In this document: piece after piece, positions 40,885 through 50,485 of the stretch
Layout: every line of letters begins with the position of its first letter
Numbering within the stretch: the first letter of the stretch is position 1
From: JAANXG01 sp963731035
GTDB taxonomy: Bacteria; Pseudomonadota; Gammaproteobacteria; Arenicellales; JAANXG01
Reading direction: 5' to 3'
Assembly (NCBI GenBank): GCA_963731035.1
Contig: CAVSUY010000013.1
Location: forward strand, 124,001-188,000
Length of the DNA: 64,000 nt
The notes under the pieces: generated by a model
Told to the model about the DNA's origin: nothing
Databases searched by the model: none
Seen by the model: the letters and a program-made list of their open reading frames with translations, nothing else
Made by a program: the position numbers and the translations under genes

Positions 40885-43800
40885 TCACCGATCCCCTGTG
40901 ACGGGGAGCTTTTCTTTGTCGTCCCCCGAATCTTCAGTACCGTCGCTCTTGTCGCCCAACAGCCGGCGCACCACGATGAAGAAGATCGGAATCAGGAAGG
41001 TTCCGAACAGGGTGGCACCGATCATACCGCCCATGACGCCGGTGCCGATGGCGTGGCGGCTGTTGGCGCCGGCGCCGCTGGAGACCGCCAGCGGCAGCAC
41101 ACCCAGGATGAACGCGATCGAGGTCATCATGATCGGCCGGAATCTCAGGCGGCAGGCCTGGATGGTCGCCGCGAGCAGTCCCGTGCCCTGCATGTGCTCA
41201 TGCACCGCGAACTGGATGATGAGGATGGCGTTCTTCGCCGACAGTCCGATCACCGTGATCAGGCCCACCTTGAAGTAGATGTCGTTGTCCAGGCCCCGGC
41301 CCCATGTCAGCAGAATCGCACCCAGTACGCCCAAGGGCACGACCATCAACACCGCCACCGGGATCGACCAGCTTTCATACAGCGCCGCCAGGCACAGGAA
41401 AACCACCAGGATCGACAACCCGAACAGGATCGGAGCCTGCTGCCCGGAGATGATCTCCTGCAGCGATTGGCCGGACCATTCGTAGCCGACCCCCTTGGGC
41501 AGGTCCTTCTGCACGATCTCCGACATGGCGTCCATGGCCTCACCTGAGCTGTGGCCGGGGGCCGGGCCGCCGGTGATCTGGATGGCGCCGTAGCCGTTGT
41601 ACCGGTCCAGGGCCGGCGGCGCCAGGGTCCACTTGGTGTCGACCACGGCACTGACCGGTACCATGTGGTCGATGCCGCCGTTGCTGCTGGGCACGTAGTA
41701 GCTGCGCATGTCGTCGGGGCTGCTGCGATCCTTGGCGTCGGCCTGCACGATCACCTTGAGCACCCGGCCCTGGTAGTTGAAGTCGTTCACGTACACCGGC
41801 GACAGCATGGTGTGAAGCGCACCATAGACGTCACTCAACGACAATCCCATGGACCGGGCCTGTACCCGGTCGACGCTCATGTGCACCTGGGGCGCGTCCT
41901 CGAGCTGGTTGGGGCGCACCCCCGCCAGCCGCGAATCCTTGGATGCGGCACCGAGCAGGATGTTGCGGGCCTCGACCAGCTTGTCGTGCCCCAGGCCGGC
42001 GCGATCCTCGAGCCGGAAGTCGAAACCACCGAAACGTCCAAGCCCTCGGATCGCCGGCAGGTTCACCACGAAGATCTGGGCTCCCTTGATGCTCTGCACC
42101 GCGCCGTTGGCCCAGCCTATGAAGGCATTGACCGACTCCGATGGCTTGGTGCGCTTGCTCCAGTCCTTCAAGCGTACGAAGCCCAATCCGACGTTCTCTC
42201 CCTGGCCGACGAAGCTGAAGCCCGCCACGTCCAGCACCTGGTGGACGGCGGGGTTCTTGTGCAGGATGCCCTCCATCTGGTGCAGTACTTCGGTGGTGCG
42301 CTCGATGGTGGCGCCGGAGGGGAGCTGCACGATTACGAGCGCATACCCCTGGTCCTCCTCGGGCACGAAGCTGGTGGGGAGCTTGGTGAACATGTAGCCG
42401 CACAACGCCACCAGCAAAAGGTATATCAACATCGAGCTGGGCAGCTTGCGCACCATGCGCCGGATCACGGCCATGTAACCGCTGCGCACGCCCTCGTAGC
42501 CGCGATTGAAGCCCCGTGAGAACCAGTTGCCGCTGCCCTCGACGGGCTTGAGGATGCTGGCGCACAGCGCCGGCGTGAAACTCAGCGCCATGGTGGCGGA
42601 TATCACCATCGACATGGCGATGGTGAGGGCGAACTGTCGGTAGATGACGCCGACCGAGCCGCCCACCAGGGCGATGGGCACGAAGACCGCCGCCAGGACC
42701 ACGGTCATTGCCACCACCGCGCCCGCGATCTGCTCCATGGCCTTGCGGGTCGCCTCCTTGGGCGGCAGGCCTTCCTCGGTCATGATGCGCTCGCAGTTCT
42801 CCACTACCACGATGGCGTCATCCACCACCAGGCCGATGGCCAGGACCAGCGCGAACAGGGTCAATACGTTGATGGAAAAACCGACGACGTACATGCCAGC
42901 GAAAGCACCGGTCAGTGCCACCGGGATCACCAGGGTGGGGATCAGCGTGGCCCGCAGATTCTCGAGGAACAGCAGGATGACGATGAACACCAGCACGAAA
43001 GCAATACCCAGGGTGATGACCACTTCCTCGATGGAAATGCGGATAAACTCCGTGGTGTCGTAGGGCGACAGCCAGGTCACGCCCTCCGGAAGGTATTGGG
43101 ACAGTTCCTTCATCTTGTCGCGCACGGCCTGGGCCGTCTGCAGGGCGTTCGCACCGGGCGCCAGCAGTATCGCGAAGCCGGCGATCGGATCGCCGTCCAG
43201 GCGCGCCTGCTTGCCGAAGCTGGCCGCCGCGAGCTCGACCCGGGCAACGTCTTTCAGGCGCACGGTGCTGCCGTCCGGGTTGGTGCGCAGAATGATGTTG
43301 CGGAACTGGTCCGGACTGGTGAAGCGTCCGTCCGTGGTGACCGAGGCGGTGATGCCCTGCCCCGGCGGCGCCGGGTCCTCGCCTACGGAGCCGGCCGAGA
43401 ACTGCTCGTTCTGGGCACCGATGGCATCGGTAACATCCTTGGCGCTGAGACCGTAACCGCGCAGCTCGTCGGGCTCGAGCCAGATGCGCATGGCGTACTC
43501 GGAGCCGAACTGGGTGGCGCTGCCCACCCCAGGCACCCGCTGGATGGGGTCGATAACCTGGGCGGAGATCAGGTTGTTGAGGAAGTTGCTGTCCATCGCC
43601 TTGTTGTCGGACTGCAGGGCGATGACCATCAGGAAGTCCGAATTTGACTTCTTTACTGTGACGCCGTTGTCCCTCACCGACTGAGGCAGGTGCGGCTCGG
43701 CTTCATTGACGCGGTTTTGAACCTGCACCGCGGCAATGTCGGGGTCGGTGCCGCTCTCGAAGGTGAGGGTGATCTGAACCGTTCCGTTGGAGCGGGACGT

Positions 43801-44040
43801 CGCATCGAAGTAAAGCAGGTTGTCAACGCCGGTCATCTGCTGCTCGATCACCGAGGTCACCGTCTTCTCCAGAACGCCCGCGCTGGCGCCCGGATAGGCG
43901 GCGTTGATGCTCACCTGGGGTGGAGCGATGGCCGGATATGCCGAGATCGGCAGTCTGAACATGGCAATCGCGCCGGCCAGGGTGATGAGCAGGGCCAGCA
44001 CCCAGGCAAAGATCGGCCGGTCAATGAAGAAACTCGGCAT
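40885..44040 (-). CDS. RND multidrug efflux permease, HAE1 type
   Basis: Inner-membrane proton-driven pump of 1051 residues, AcrB/MexB type and full length. It starts MPSFFIDRPIFAWVLALLI and has the two large periplasmic loops and twelve membrane segments of the family. The proton-relay acidic pair lies in ALVLAIGLVVDDAIVVVEN. GAVVAMTVVLAAVFVPIALVGG and YEWSGQSLQEIISG follow. It follows the adaptor gene by 14 bases. No outer-membrane channel and no TetR regulator are adjacent, so it likely uses a channel coded elsewhere. Confidence 0.95.
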   Translation of the reverse strand: MPSFFIDRPIFAWVLALLITLAGAIAMFRLPISAYPAIAPPQVSINAAYPGASAGVLEKTVTSVIEQQMTGVDNLLYFDATSRSNGTVQITLTFESGTDPDIAAVQVQNRVNEAEPHLPQSVRDNGVTVKKSNSDFLMVIALQSDNKAMDSNFLNNLISAQVIDPIQRVPGVGSATQFGSEYAMRIWLEPDELRGYGLSAKDVTDAIGAQNEQFSAGSVGEDPAPPGQGITASVTTDGRFTSPDQFRNIILRTNPDGSTVRLKDVARVELAAASFGKQARLDGDPIAGFAILLAPGANALQTAQAVRDKMKELSQYLPEGVTWLSPYDTTEFIRISIEEVVITLGIAFVLVFIVILLFLENLRATLIPTLVIPVALTGAFAGMYVVGFSINVLTLFALVLAIGLVVDDAIVVVENCERIMTEEGLPPKEATRKAMEQIAGAVVAMTVVLAAVFVPIALVGGSVGVIYRQFALTIAMSMVISATMALSFTPALCASILKPVEGSGNWFSRGFNRGYEGVRSGYMAVIRRMVRKLPSSMLIYLLLVALCGYMFTKLPTSFVPEEDQGYALVIVQLPSGATIERTTEVLHQMEGILHKNPAVHQVLDVAGFSFVGQGENVGLGFVRLKDWSKRTKPSESVNAFIGWANGAVQSIKGAQIFVVNLPAIRGLGRFGGFDFRLEDRAGLGHDKLVEARNILLGAASKDSRLAGVRPNQLEDAPQVHMSVDRVQARSMGLSLSDVYGALHTMLSPVYVNDFNYQGRVLKVIVQADAKDRSSPDDMRSYYVPSSNGGIDHMVPVSAVVDTKWTLAPPALDRYNGYGAIQITGGPAPGHSSGEAMDAMSEIVQKDLPKGVGYEWSGQSLQEIISGQQAPILFGLSILVVFLCLAALYESWSIPVAVLMVVPLGVLGAILLTWGRGLDNDIYFKVGLITVIGLSAKNAILIIQFAVHEHMQGTGLLAATIQACRLRFRPIMMTSIAFILGVLPLAVSSGAGANSRHAIGTGVMGGMIGATLFGTFLIPIFFIVVRRLLGDKSDGTEDSGDDKEKLPVTGDR

Positions 44041-44054
44041 TCCCGTCGCTCCCG

Positions 44055-45254
44055 CTACTCGGCCTTAGCCCCGTTCGTCCCACCGCCGCTGTCGCCGGAG
44101 GCCGCCTGTTGTGGCACGGCCTTGGCCGGAGCCCCAGGCCGCACCTTCTGAATCCCGTCGACGATCACCTGGTCGCCGTCCGCCAGGTCGCCGGTGACCA
44201 GCCAGTTCGTCTGCGTGAGGCCGTGCGGCTCAACTCGCTTCTGCTCGACCTTGCCCTGGCCGTCCACCACCAGCACGTAGGCGCCGCCGGGATCACGCTG
44301 CACCGTCGCCTGGGGCAGGCTGAAGGCGTGCTCGAGCTTGCCCAGGGTCAGGCTGATCTTCACGAACATACCCGGCAGCAACGTGTGTTTGGGATTGGGG
44401 ATGATGCCGCGCATTGACGTGGTGCCGGTATTGGGATCCACCGAGAGGTCCAGATAGTCGAGCACGCCGGGTTGGTCATAAGGCTTTCCGTTGGGCAACA
44501 TCACCATGATGCGGTTGCGCTCGATTGCGTTCTGGCCGGAGCTTTGGCCAATGCCACGGGTATCCATGGCGGCGCGTTGAATCTCGGTGACGTCAGCGCC
44601 GGGCAGGCTGAAGTTCACGTAGATTGGATCGATCTGGTCGATGGTGGTCAGCTTGGTAGCTTCACTCTGGCTCACCAGCGCTCCCTCGGTAATCAGGGCC
44701 TCTCCCGCACGGCCGGCTATCGGCGCCTCCACGGACGCATAACCCAGGTTGAGCCGGGCGAGCTCGAGGTTCGCCTGCGCTTGCTTCACCGCTGCCGCGG
44801 TGGACCGCTCGGTGGCGAGGGCGTTGTCCAGGTCCTGCAGGGAGACCAGCTTCTTCTGATTCAGATCCCGATACCGCCGCGCGGTTTCGGCAGCGTTGAC
44901 GGCGTTCGCCTTGGCCTGCGCCAGCGCCGCCTCTTGTACGTGCACTTGGGCTTCCAAGGGCTTCGGATCGATCTGGAACAACTGCTGTCCCTGCTCGACG
45001 TCGGTACCCTCGGTGTAGGTGCGCTTGAGCACGATACCGGTAACGCGGGCGCGTACCTGGGCCACGCGGGTCGGGGCAAGACGCCCGACCAGCTCCTTGG
45101 TCTGCGGCAGCGACTCCTCGTGCGCCGTCACCACCGTGACTTCGGGAGGAGGGGGTTGTTGTTGCTGCTGGGCTTGTTGCGGCGCCTTCTCGCAGGCAAA
45201 GAGCGCGAAGGCCACCGTACAGGCCGCCAAGGGTCTTAAGAAAGACAGCTTCAT
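44055..45254 (-). CDS. RND efflux periplasmic adaptor lipoprotein
   Basis: Membrane fusion protein of 399 residues linking the RND pump to an outer-membrane channel. It starts MKLSFLRPLAACTVAFALFACEK, a lipoprotein signal with the lipid-anchored cysteine in LFAC. A Gln/Pro-rich linker is followed by the barrel-sandwich and coiled-coil domains (VRARVTGIVLKRTYTEGTDV, then QEAALAQAKANAVNAAE) and the APIAGRAGEALITEGALVS return. The ATG at 45254 has CGGGAG seven bases upstream; an in-frame start nine codons earlier is less likely. Confidence 0.94.
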   Translation of the reverse strand: MKLSFLRPLAACTVAFALFACEKAPQQAQQQQQPPPPEVTVVTAHEESLPQTKELVGRLAPTRVAQVRARVTGIVLKRTYTEGTDVEQGQQLFQIDPKPLEAQVHVQEAALAQAKANAVNAAETARRYRDLNQKKLVSLQDLDNALATERSTAAAVKQAQANLELARLNLGYASVEAPIAGRAGEALITEGALVSQSEATKLTTIDQIDPIYVNFSLPGADVTEIQRAAMDTRGIGQSSGQNAIERNRIMVMLPNGKPYDQPGVLDYLDLSVDPNTGTTSMRGIIPNPKHTLLPGMFVKISLTLGKLEHAFSLPQATVQRDPGGAYVLVVDGQGKVEQKRVEPHGLTQTNWLVTGDLADGDQVIVDGIQKVRPGAPAKAVPQQAASGDSGGGTNGAKAE

Positions 45255-45819
45255 CGATGAACTCCCGGAAATACCTTTCAACCGAACGCTGGGAGCCTGG
45301 GCGGTTGAAAACTCGCGAGCGAGGCAATCCGCCGTAGTCGTGAGACTTTCTGCCTCCGAGGCTCCTGGAGCCGGACGCGGGGCCGGACCGGTTTCGGAGC
45401 GCCGAAGGATACTTGATCAACATTACCAAGTGCAATTGACATCGCGCGGGGCGCCGCCCGACGAGCGGATCGGGCAACCGGCTATGACGCACCGCTGGAG
45501 GAATTGCCGCTTGCTCGAATCTCTGGTCCGTCCTCTGCGCTCGACTCCTGCGGGTTTATGCCCGGCTCTGATCGACGCCCTGTTGTCCGGACCGGGAGTC
45601 GCGGGCGCGCTGATCCACGTTCTGGCACTGCTGGTGGTGGTGTGCGATGGATTCCTGCTTGCGGTGTTCTTCATGTCGGGATGGTTGGTGGAGCGGTACC
45701 GGGACCAGCTCATAGAGTCAGTCCCGCATAGCGCACCTTCGCGGTGCAGCGCCGGAATCGGGCTCATTTCGACGGGAAACGGGCTATCCTTCGAGATAGC
45801 CGAAAAAATCGAGAGTGTC
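45255..45819. other. Long divergent gap between the efflux operon and the diguanylate cyclase
   Basis: A 565-base region without a firm gene. The plus frame of the cyclase stays open right through it, and from an ATG at 45484 it would encode a hydrophobic stretch (HVLALLVVVCDGFLLAVFFM) with high GC at third positions. This could be an N-terminal extension of the cyclase or chance; I leave it out of the gene. It also holds the adaptor promoter and, at 45782-45801, a perfect hairpin GGCTATC-cttcga-GATAGCC just before the cyclase start. Confidence 0.45.
45406..45435 (-). promoter_or_regulatory. Predicted promoter of the RND efflux operon
   Basis: On the minus strand TTGCAC (45435-45430) and TATCCT (45411-45406) are spaced by 18 bases. 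The start would be near 45399, leaving a leader of about 145 bases before the adaptor ATG. No regulator gene is adjacent, so control is presumably from elsewhere. Confidence 0.4.
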
Positions 45820-47709
45820 GTGATTTCCGTCCGTCCAACTTATTGTCGTTTGTCGCGGCACCTTCGAGCGCTGGCTCTTCTGTTTCTCGTCCTGGTGACG
45901 GGGTGCTCGCCCGACAAGCCGCCGGGGCCGCCCGACCGGCCCCGGCTCGCGATGCAGTCGCCGCCGCCCATCGCCGACGTCGTTGCCATAACCGTCCGAG
46001 GAGGCTCCTCCGAATACGATCTGGCTGGCCGCTATTACTACTACGAGGACCGGCCGGGAAAGTTGACTTTCGACGAGGTACGCAAACCGGGTTTCCAGGA
46101 CCGCTTCCGACTTTCCCGGAAGGACGATATCAACCTGGGATTCACCGATTCAGCTCTGTGGCTGCGGATCGACCTGCACTACGCCGGCCGGCCCGGGCCG
46201 GTCGCGATGCTGACCTTCGACTATCCATTGCTGGACCACATCGACATCTACGACGCAGCATCAGCCGGGGACGGGCCGCTCCTGCGCCTCGGCGACCGGC
46301 TCCCGTTCGCGGCGCGACCCGTTCCACACCGGTTCTACGCCATTCCCCTGCCGAACCTGGGGACGAGTGCCCGGCGCTTGTATGTCCGGATCGACACCCA
46401 GAGCTCCATGCAGGTAAGGCCCGCAATTGTCTCGGGCCACTCGCTGTTCCTGAGGAGCAACCGCCAGGAGCTCGCGTTCGGCGTGGTGTACGGCCTCATG
46501 ATCCTGATGGCGCTGTACAACCTGTTCCTGTTCCTGAGTCTGCGCGACTGGAGCTACCTGTTGTTCGTCGGCTCCACATTGTGTGCCATGTTGTTTCTCA
46601 TGAGCCTGTACGGTCATGCGTTCCAGTATCTCTGGCCTACATCGCCGGCATTCGCGAACCTGGCCAGTCCCCTGTTCGCGTCCCTTTGGGTGGCCACCAC
46701 CGCCGCATTCGCCAGATTCTTCCTGGAACCGTCCTACCATTCCCGAGCGGCCGCTTTGACGATCGACGTCCTGATCGCGGTGGGGGTCGCCGCGACCCTG
46801 GTCGCACTGTTGGCACACTACCGGCCGGCGATGATGTTCGTGGCCGCCGCCTGCGCCGGCAATGCGGTGGCGCTGATGGCCTGCGGCTCGGTCATCTGGA
46901 AACGAGGCAAACGCGAGGCCCGCTTCTTCACGCTCGCCTGGATCGTGATGGGTATCGGAGTTCTCAGTCTTGCCTTGAGCCGCTTCGGCATCCTCCCGGA
47001 CAACTTCTTCACGCACCAGGGAGGGCTGTTGGGCGGCATTGCCGAAATGGTCCTGCTGTCGCTCGCCCTGAGCGACAAGTACCGCCTACTGCACCTGGAG
47101 CTTGAAGGCTACTCGAAAGGTCTGGAGGAAATGGTGGCGCAGCGCACCCACGAGCTCGAGGACGCCAACGCCAAGCTGCAGATGCTGTCCCTCACCGACC
47201 CGCTGACCGGCGTGCCCAACCGCCGCCTATTCGACGAGACGCTGCAGACGGAGGTCGGACGCCACCGGCGCATCGAAGCACCGCTGTCGTTGCTGATGAT
47301 CGACGTCGACCGTTTCAAGGATTTCAACGACCGCCACGGCCATCAATTTGGGGACGAGTGCCTGCGTTCAGTGGCCGAAGCGCTGTCGGCAATCACGCAC
47401 CGCTCGGCCGACGTGGTGGCCCGCTACGGCGGAGAGGAGTTCGTGGTGCTCCTGCCCGAGACCAACGCCGCAGGGGCGCGCAGCACGGGCGACCGTATCC
47501 TGGAAGTGGTTCGGAACCTGCGCTTGTTTTCGCCGGACGGCGATCGGGAGGTGCGCATCACCGTGAGTGTTGGCCTGACGACCTGGATACCGGGCCCGAA
47601 AGACAGTGCGGAACAGCTGCTCTCGGTCGCCGACCAGGCTCTGTACGAAGCAAAACGCAGCGGGCGCGACAGGCTATTTTCCACAACAGCCCCTGATATA
47701 AATGTTTGA
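45820..47709 (+). CDS. 7TMR-DISM sensor diguanylate cyclase
   Basis: Membrane-bound cyclic-di-GMP synthase of 629 residues. A lipoprotein-like signal, ALALLFLVLVTGCSPDK with Cys29, is followed by four parts: a periplasmic 7TMR-DISM extracellular domain (about 60-230), seven transmembrane helices (about 235-425), a coiled coil (EEMVAQRTHELEDANAKLQML) and a GGDEF domain. The active-site motif is GGEEF near residue 540. An RSAD inhibitory site lies exactly five residues upstream, so product inhibition is expected. The GTG at 45820 is the last start before the signal peptide; an upstream extension is possible. The twitching genes nearby make a link to surface behaviour plausible. Confidence 0.88.
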   Translation: MISVRPTYCRLSRHLRALALLFLVLVTGCSPDKPPGPPDRPRLAMQSPPPIADVVAITVRGGSSEYDLAGRYYYYEDRPGKLTFDEVRKPGFQDRFRLSRKDDINLGFTDSALWLRIDLHYAGRPGPVAMLTFDYPLLDHIDIYDAASAGDGPLLRLGDRLPFAARPVPHRFYAIPLPNLGTSARRLYVRIDTQSSMQVRPAIVSGHSLFLRSNRQELAFGVVYGLMILMALYNLFLFLSLRDWSYLLFVGSTLCAMLFLMSLYGHAFQYLWPTSPAFANLASPLFASLWVATTAAFARFFLEPSYHSRAAALTIDVLIAVGVAATLVALLAHYRPAMMFVAAACAGNAVALMACGSVIWKRGKREARFFTLAWIVMGIGVLSLALSRFGILPDNFFTHQGGLLGGIAEMVLLSLALSDKYRLLHLELEGYSKGLEEMVAQRTHELEDANAKLQMLSLTDPLTGVPNRRLFDETLQTEVGRHRRIEAPLSLLMIDVDRFKDFNDRHGHQFGDECLRSVAEALSAITHRSADVVARYGGEEFVVLLPETNAAGARSTGDRILEVVRNLRLFSPDGDREVRITVSVGLTTWIPGPKDSAEQLLSVADQALYEAKRSGRDRLFSTTAPDINV

Positions 47710-48055
47710 ATTGCCTTGCGGCGGCATCGCTGTCAGATTGGCGGGTGAATTTCCAGCATCAATCCCAATGCCAAGTATCCGAAGAGCTGCCGACGGCAGT
47801 CGCACTTTGACCCTCAAAATCGGCCACGAACAGCTGGTCATCCAGCGCCGTTATCAAGCGGCCAGCATCCTCAACGATATTCTGATCGGGACGTGGTTCC
47901 TGGTGGGCAGCATTTTCTTCTTTTACCCCGAGCTCAAGCAAGCGGGCACGTGGTTGTTCGTAGCCGGCAGCGGCCAGCTGTTTATCCGCCCGGTCATCCG
48001 CCTGAGCCGGCTGATCCACCTGCGGCGGCTGCCGGGAGGCTCGTGGGACATGTGA
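47702..48055 (+). CDS. YrhK-like small membrane protein
   Basis: Protein of up to 117 residues. After a polar N-terminus, LKIGHEQLVIQRRYQAASILNDILIG leads into two hydrophobic segments, GTWFLVGSIFFFYP and WLFVAGSGQLFIRP, ending with a basic tail RLSRLIHLRRL. This matches the layout of the YrhK domain, small membrane proteins of unknown role. The ATG at 47702 overlaps the end of the cyclase gene by eight bases; an ATG at 47768 is an equally good start. It is convergent with pilU. Confidence 0.65.
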   Translation: MFELPCGGIAVRLAGEFPASIPMPSIRRAADGSRTLTLKIGHEQLVIQRRYQAASILNDILIGTWFLVGSIFFFYPELKQAGTWLFVAGSGQLFIRPVIRLSRLIHLRRLPGGSWDM

Positions 48056-48162
48056 GTCGTCTTGGGCTCATGCGCCTGCAGGGAGGCGAAAACGCACCGC
48101 ACCGGGGCAGATCCGGCAACGGGCTCTCCAAAACAGGTCAATGACCGGCGGGGACCCTGGCG

Positions 48163-48411
48163 TCAGAACGTGACGTTTTTCATGCTCTCGCCCAGCTCCT
48201 CGGCGTTCGAGTTCTTGCCTTCCAGCTTGATGCGCAGTCGCAGGTCGTTCTGGGACTCGGCGTTCTTGATGGCGTCGTCATAGGAAACCAGGTCCGCCTC
48301 GTACAGATCGAACAGCGACTGGTCGAAAGTCTGCATGCCGTGCTCGCGGGAGTGCGAGATTACGTCACGGACCTCGTCGATCTTGCCCTTGAGGATCAAG
48401 TCGGAGATCAA
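48163..48411 (-). pseudogene. pilU: PilU, C-terminal fragment (separated by a frameshift)
   Basis: An 82-residue frame that reads ISDLILKGKIDEVRDVI, then GMQTFDQSLFDLYEAD and NAESQNDLRLRIKLEG, the conserved C-terminus of PilU, including the helix that follows EIMINTPL in intact homologues. It is out of phase with the upstream part by one base at about 48411-48416. The only start here is a TTG within the junction, so separate translation is unlikely. Confidence 0.85.
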
Positions 48412-49276
48412 GCGGCGTGTTGATCATTATCTCAACGGCGGGGACCCGACCTTTCGCATTCTTAATCGGGAGCAGCCGTTGCGACACCAGCGCCCTCAGG
48501 TTCATCGAAAGGTCCATCAATAGCTGGTCTCTGCGGTCGGCCGGGAAGAAATTGATGATGCGGTCCAAGGCCTGATAGGTGTTATTGGAGTGCAGTGTTG
48601 CGATGCACAAGTGTCCGGTTTCCGCGAAGATGACCGCATTGTCCATGGTCTCGCGGTGACGGATCTCACCGATTTGAATCACGTCCGGCGCCTGGCGCAT
48701 GGCGTTTGTCAGGGCCACGTTCCAGGACTCTGTATCGACGCCGATCTCGCGCTGGGTGATGATGCAGTTCTTGTGCTCGTGAACGTATTCGATCGGGTCC
48801 TCGATGGTGATGATGTGGCCGTAGCTGTGCTCGTTTCGGTATCCCACCAACGAAGCCATGGACGTGCTCTTACCGGTACCCGTGCCGCCCACGAATATCA
48901 CCAGTCCGCGCTTGGCCATGGCGATCTCCCGCATGATGGGAGGCAGGTGCAGCTCCTCGAACTTCGGAATCTGCGTTTCGATCGTCCGCAGTACCATCCC
49001 CACCCTGTTCTGTTGGACGAAAACGTTGACGCGAAAACGGCCGATCTCGACCGGATTCAAAGCGAAATTGCACTCCTTGGTGGCTTCAAACTCTCGGATC
49101 TGCTCCTCGTTCATCACGCTGTAGGCCAGGTCGCGCGACTGATCGGGCGTCAGTGCCTGACGCGTGATGGGAACGATCTTGGCGTCGATCTTCAGGCTGG
49201 GCGGCACACCCGCCGTAATGAACAGGTCCGAGGCCTTTTTGTGGACCATCAGCTTGAGGAAATCGCTAAAAACCAT
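48365..49276 (-). CDS. pilU: PilU twitching ATPase, N-terminal part (frameshifted near its end)
   Basis: Accessory retraction ATPase of type IV pili. Walker A is GGTGTGKST, Walker B region PDVIQIGEIRHRETMD, and the His box TGHLCIATLHSNN; all are intact. After EIMINTPL the frame shifts into DLRLDPQGQDRRGP and stops. On the coding strand the junction reads CCGCTTGATCTCC where CCGCTGATCTCC would keep frame, so one extra T is the simplest cause. The protein would lose about 80 C-terminal residues. It starts three bases after pilT, the usual pilT-pilU pair. Confidence 0.9.
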   Translation of the reverse strand: MVFSDFLKLMVHKKASDLFITAGVPPSLKIDAKIVPITRQALTPDQSRDLAYSVMNEEQIREFEATKECNFALNPVEIGRFRVNVFVQQNRVGMVLRTIETQIPKFEELHLPPIMREIAMAKRGLVIFVGGTGTGKSTSMASLVGYRNEHSYGHIITIEDPIEYVHEHKNCIITQREIGVDTESWNVALTNAMRQAPDVIQIGEIRHRETMDNAVIFAETGHLCIATLHSNNTYQALDRIINFFPADRRDQLLMDLSMNLRALVSQRLLPIKNAKGRVPAVEIMINTPLDLRLDPQGQDRRGP

Positions 49277-49279
49277 GCG

Positions 49280-50353
49280 CTATCTCCCGGCGGTGGCGGT
49301 GCGTGCGGTGGTTCCCATGTTGAACTTGTCCCGGTTCACGGCCCGCGCCCGCGCCTGCTCGACCGATATGACGCGGGACCGCACCAGCTCCAGCAGGTGC
49401 TGATCGAGGGTCTGCATTCCTTCCGATTGGCTGGTCTGCATGACGGAGTACATCTGCGGGACTTTCGCTTCGCGGATGAGGTTTCGAATGGCGGGGTTGG
49501 CCACCATGATCTCCCAGGCCGGTAGCCGTCCTCCTCCTGATTTCTTCAGGAGGGTCTGGGACACGACCGCGGCCAGCGACTCCGACAACATGGTCCGTAC
49601 CATGTCCTTCTCCCCCGCGGGAAAGACGTCGATGATGCGGTCCACCGTCTTGGCCGCCGACGTTGTATGCAAGGTGGCGAACACCAGGTGCCCCGTCTCC
49701 GCGGCGGTCAGCGCCAGGCGGATGGTCTCGAGGTCGCGCATCTCGCCCACCAGAATGACGTCCGGGTCCTCGCGCAGCGCACTGCGCAGCGCGGCCGAGA
49801 ATCCCAGCGTATGCGGCCCCAGCTCCCGCTGGTTGATCAAGCAGTTCTTGCTGATGTGGACGAACTCGATGGGATCCTCGATGGTGAGAATATGGCTGAA
49901 CTGGTTTTCGTTGACATGATTCACCATCGCCGCCAAGGTGGTCGATTTACCCGAGCCCGTGGGACCGGTGACCAGCACCAGGCCGCGTGGCTTCATCGAC
50001 AGGTCCCGGAAGACCTGCGGCGCGTTGATGCGATCCAGGTCCCAGACCATGCTGGGAATGGTCCTGAACACCGCGGCGGGACCGCGCTGCTGGTTGAAGG
50101 CGTTCACACGGAAGCGGGCAACCTTGGGCAGCTCGAAGGAGAAGTCGGTTTCGAGAAACTCCTCGAAAGCCTTCTGCTGCTTGTCGTTCATAATGTCGTA
50201 GATCATGTTGTGGACGGTCCGGTCGTCCATCGGATCCACGTTGATCCGCTTGATCTCGCCATCGACCCGGATCAGAGGGGGCATCCCGGCCGACAGGTGA
50301 AGGTCCGAGGCGTTCTTCTTGTAGGCGAATGCCAACAGTTCAGAGATATCCAC
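49280..50353 (-). CDS. pilT: Type IV pilus retraction ATPase PilT
   Basis: Hexameric cytoplasmic motor that depolymerises the pilus, 357 residues and complete. Walker A VTGPTGSGKSTT is at about 128-139. The Walker B region PDVILVGEMRDLETI, the His box TGHLVFATLHT and the C-terminal PilT signature AIRNLIREAKVPQM are all present. The start is the GTG at 50353, which has GGAGAG at suitable spacing and gives the canonical MDISELLAFAYK; the longer frame runs into the gap to yggS. It is divergent from yggS by 132 bases. Confidence 0.95.
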   Translation of the reverse strand: MDISELLAFAYKKNASDLHLSAGMPPLIRVDGEIKRINVDPMDDRTVHNMIYDIMNDKQQKAFEEFLETDFSFELPKVARFRVNAFNQQRGPAAVFRTIPSMVWDLDRINAPQVFRDLSMKPRGLVLVTGPTGSGKSTTLAAMVNHVNENQFSHILTIEDPIEFVHISKNCLINQRELGPHTLGFSAALRSALREDPDVILVGEMRDLETIRLALTAAETGHLVFATLHTTSAAKTVDRIIDVFPAGEKDMVRTMLSESLAAVVSQTLLKKSGGGRLPAWEIMVANPAIRNLIREAKVPQMYSVMQTSQSEGMQTLDQHLLELVRSRVISVEQARARAVNRDKFNMGTTARTATAGR

Positions 50354-50485
50354 TGCGCTCTCCAGTCGTGAAGCGGTCCACACCGCTACGGGTTGCGGCT
50401 CGAGCCCGCGGACGGGCTGTCTTCACGCCGTCCACTGGGTTATGGTCTCGTAAGCAAGTATAACGACGCCGGTCCCGTAAACAAG

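Noticed and set aside
45423..45767. Minus-strand 114-codon frame between the adaptor and cyclase genes
   Set aside because: Ser/Arg/Pro-rich and antisense to a frame with more coding-like codon use; no motif.
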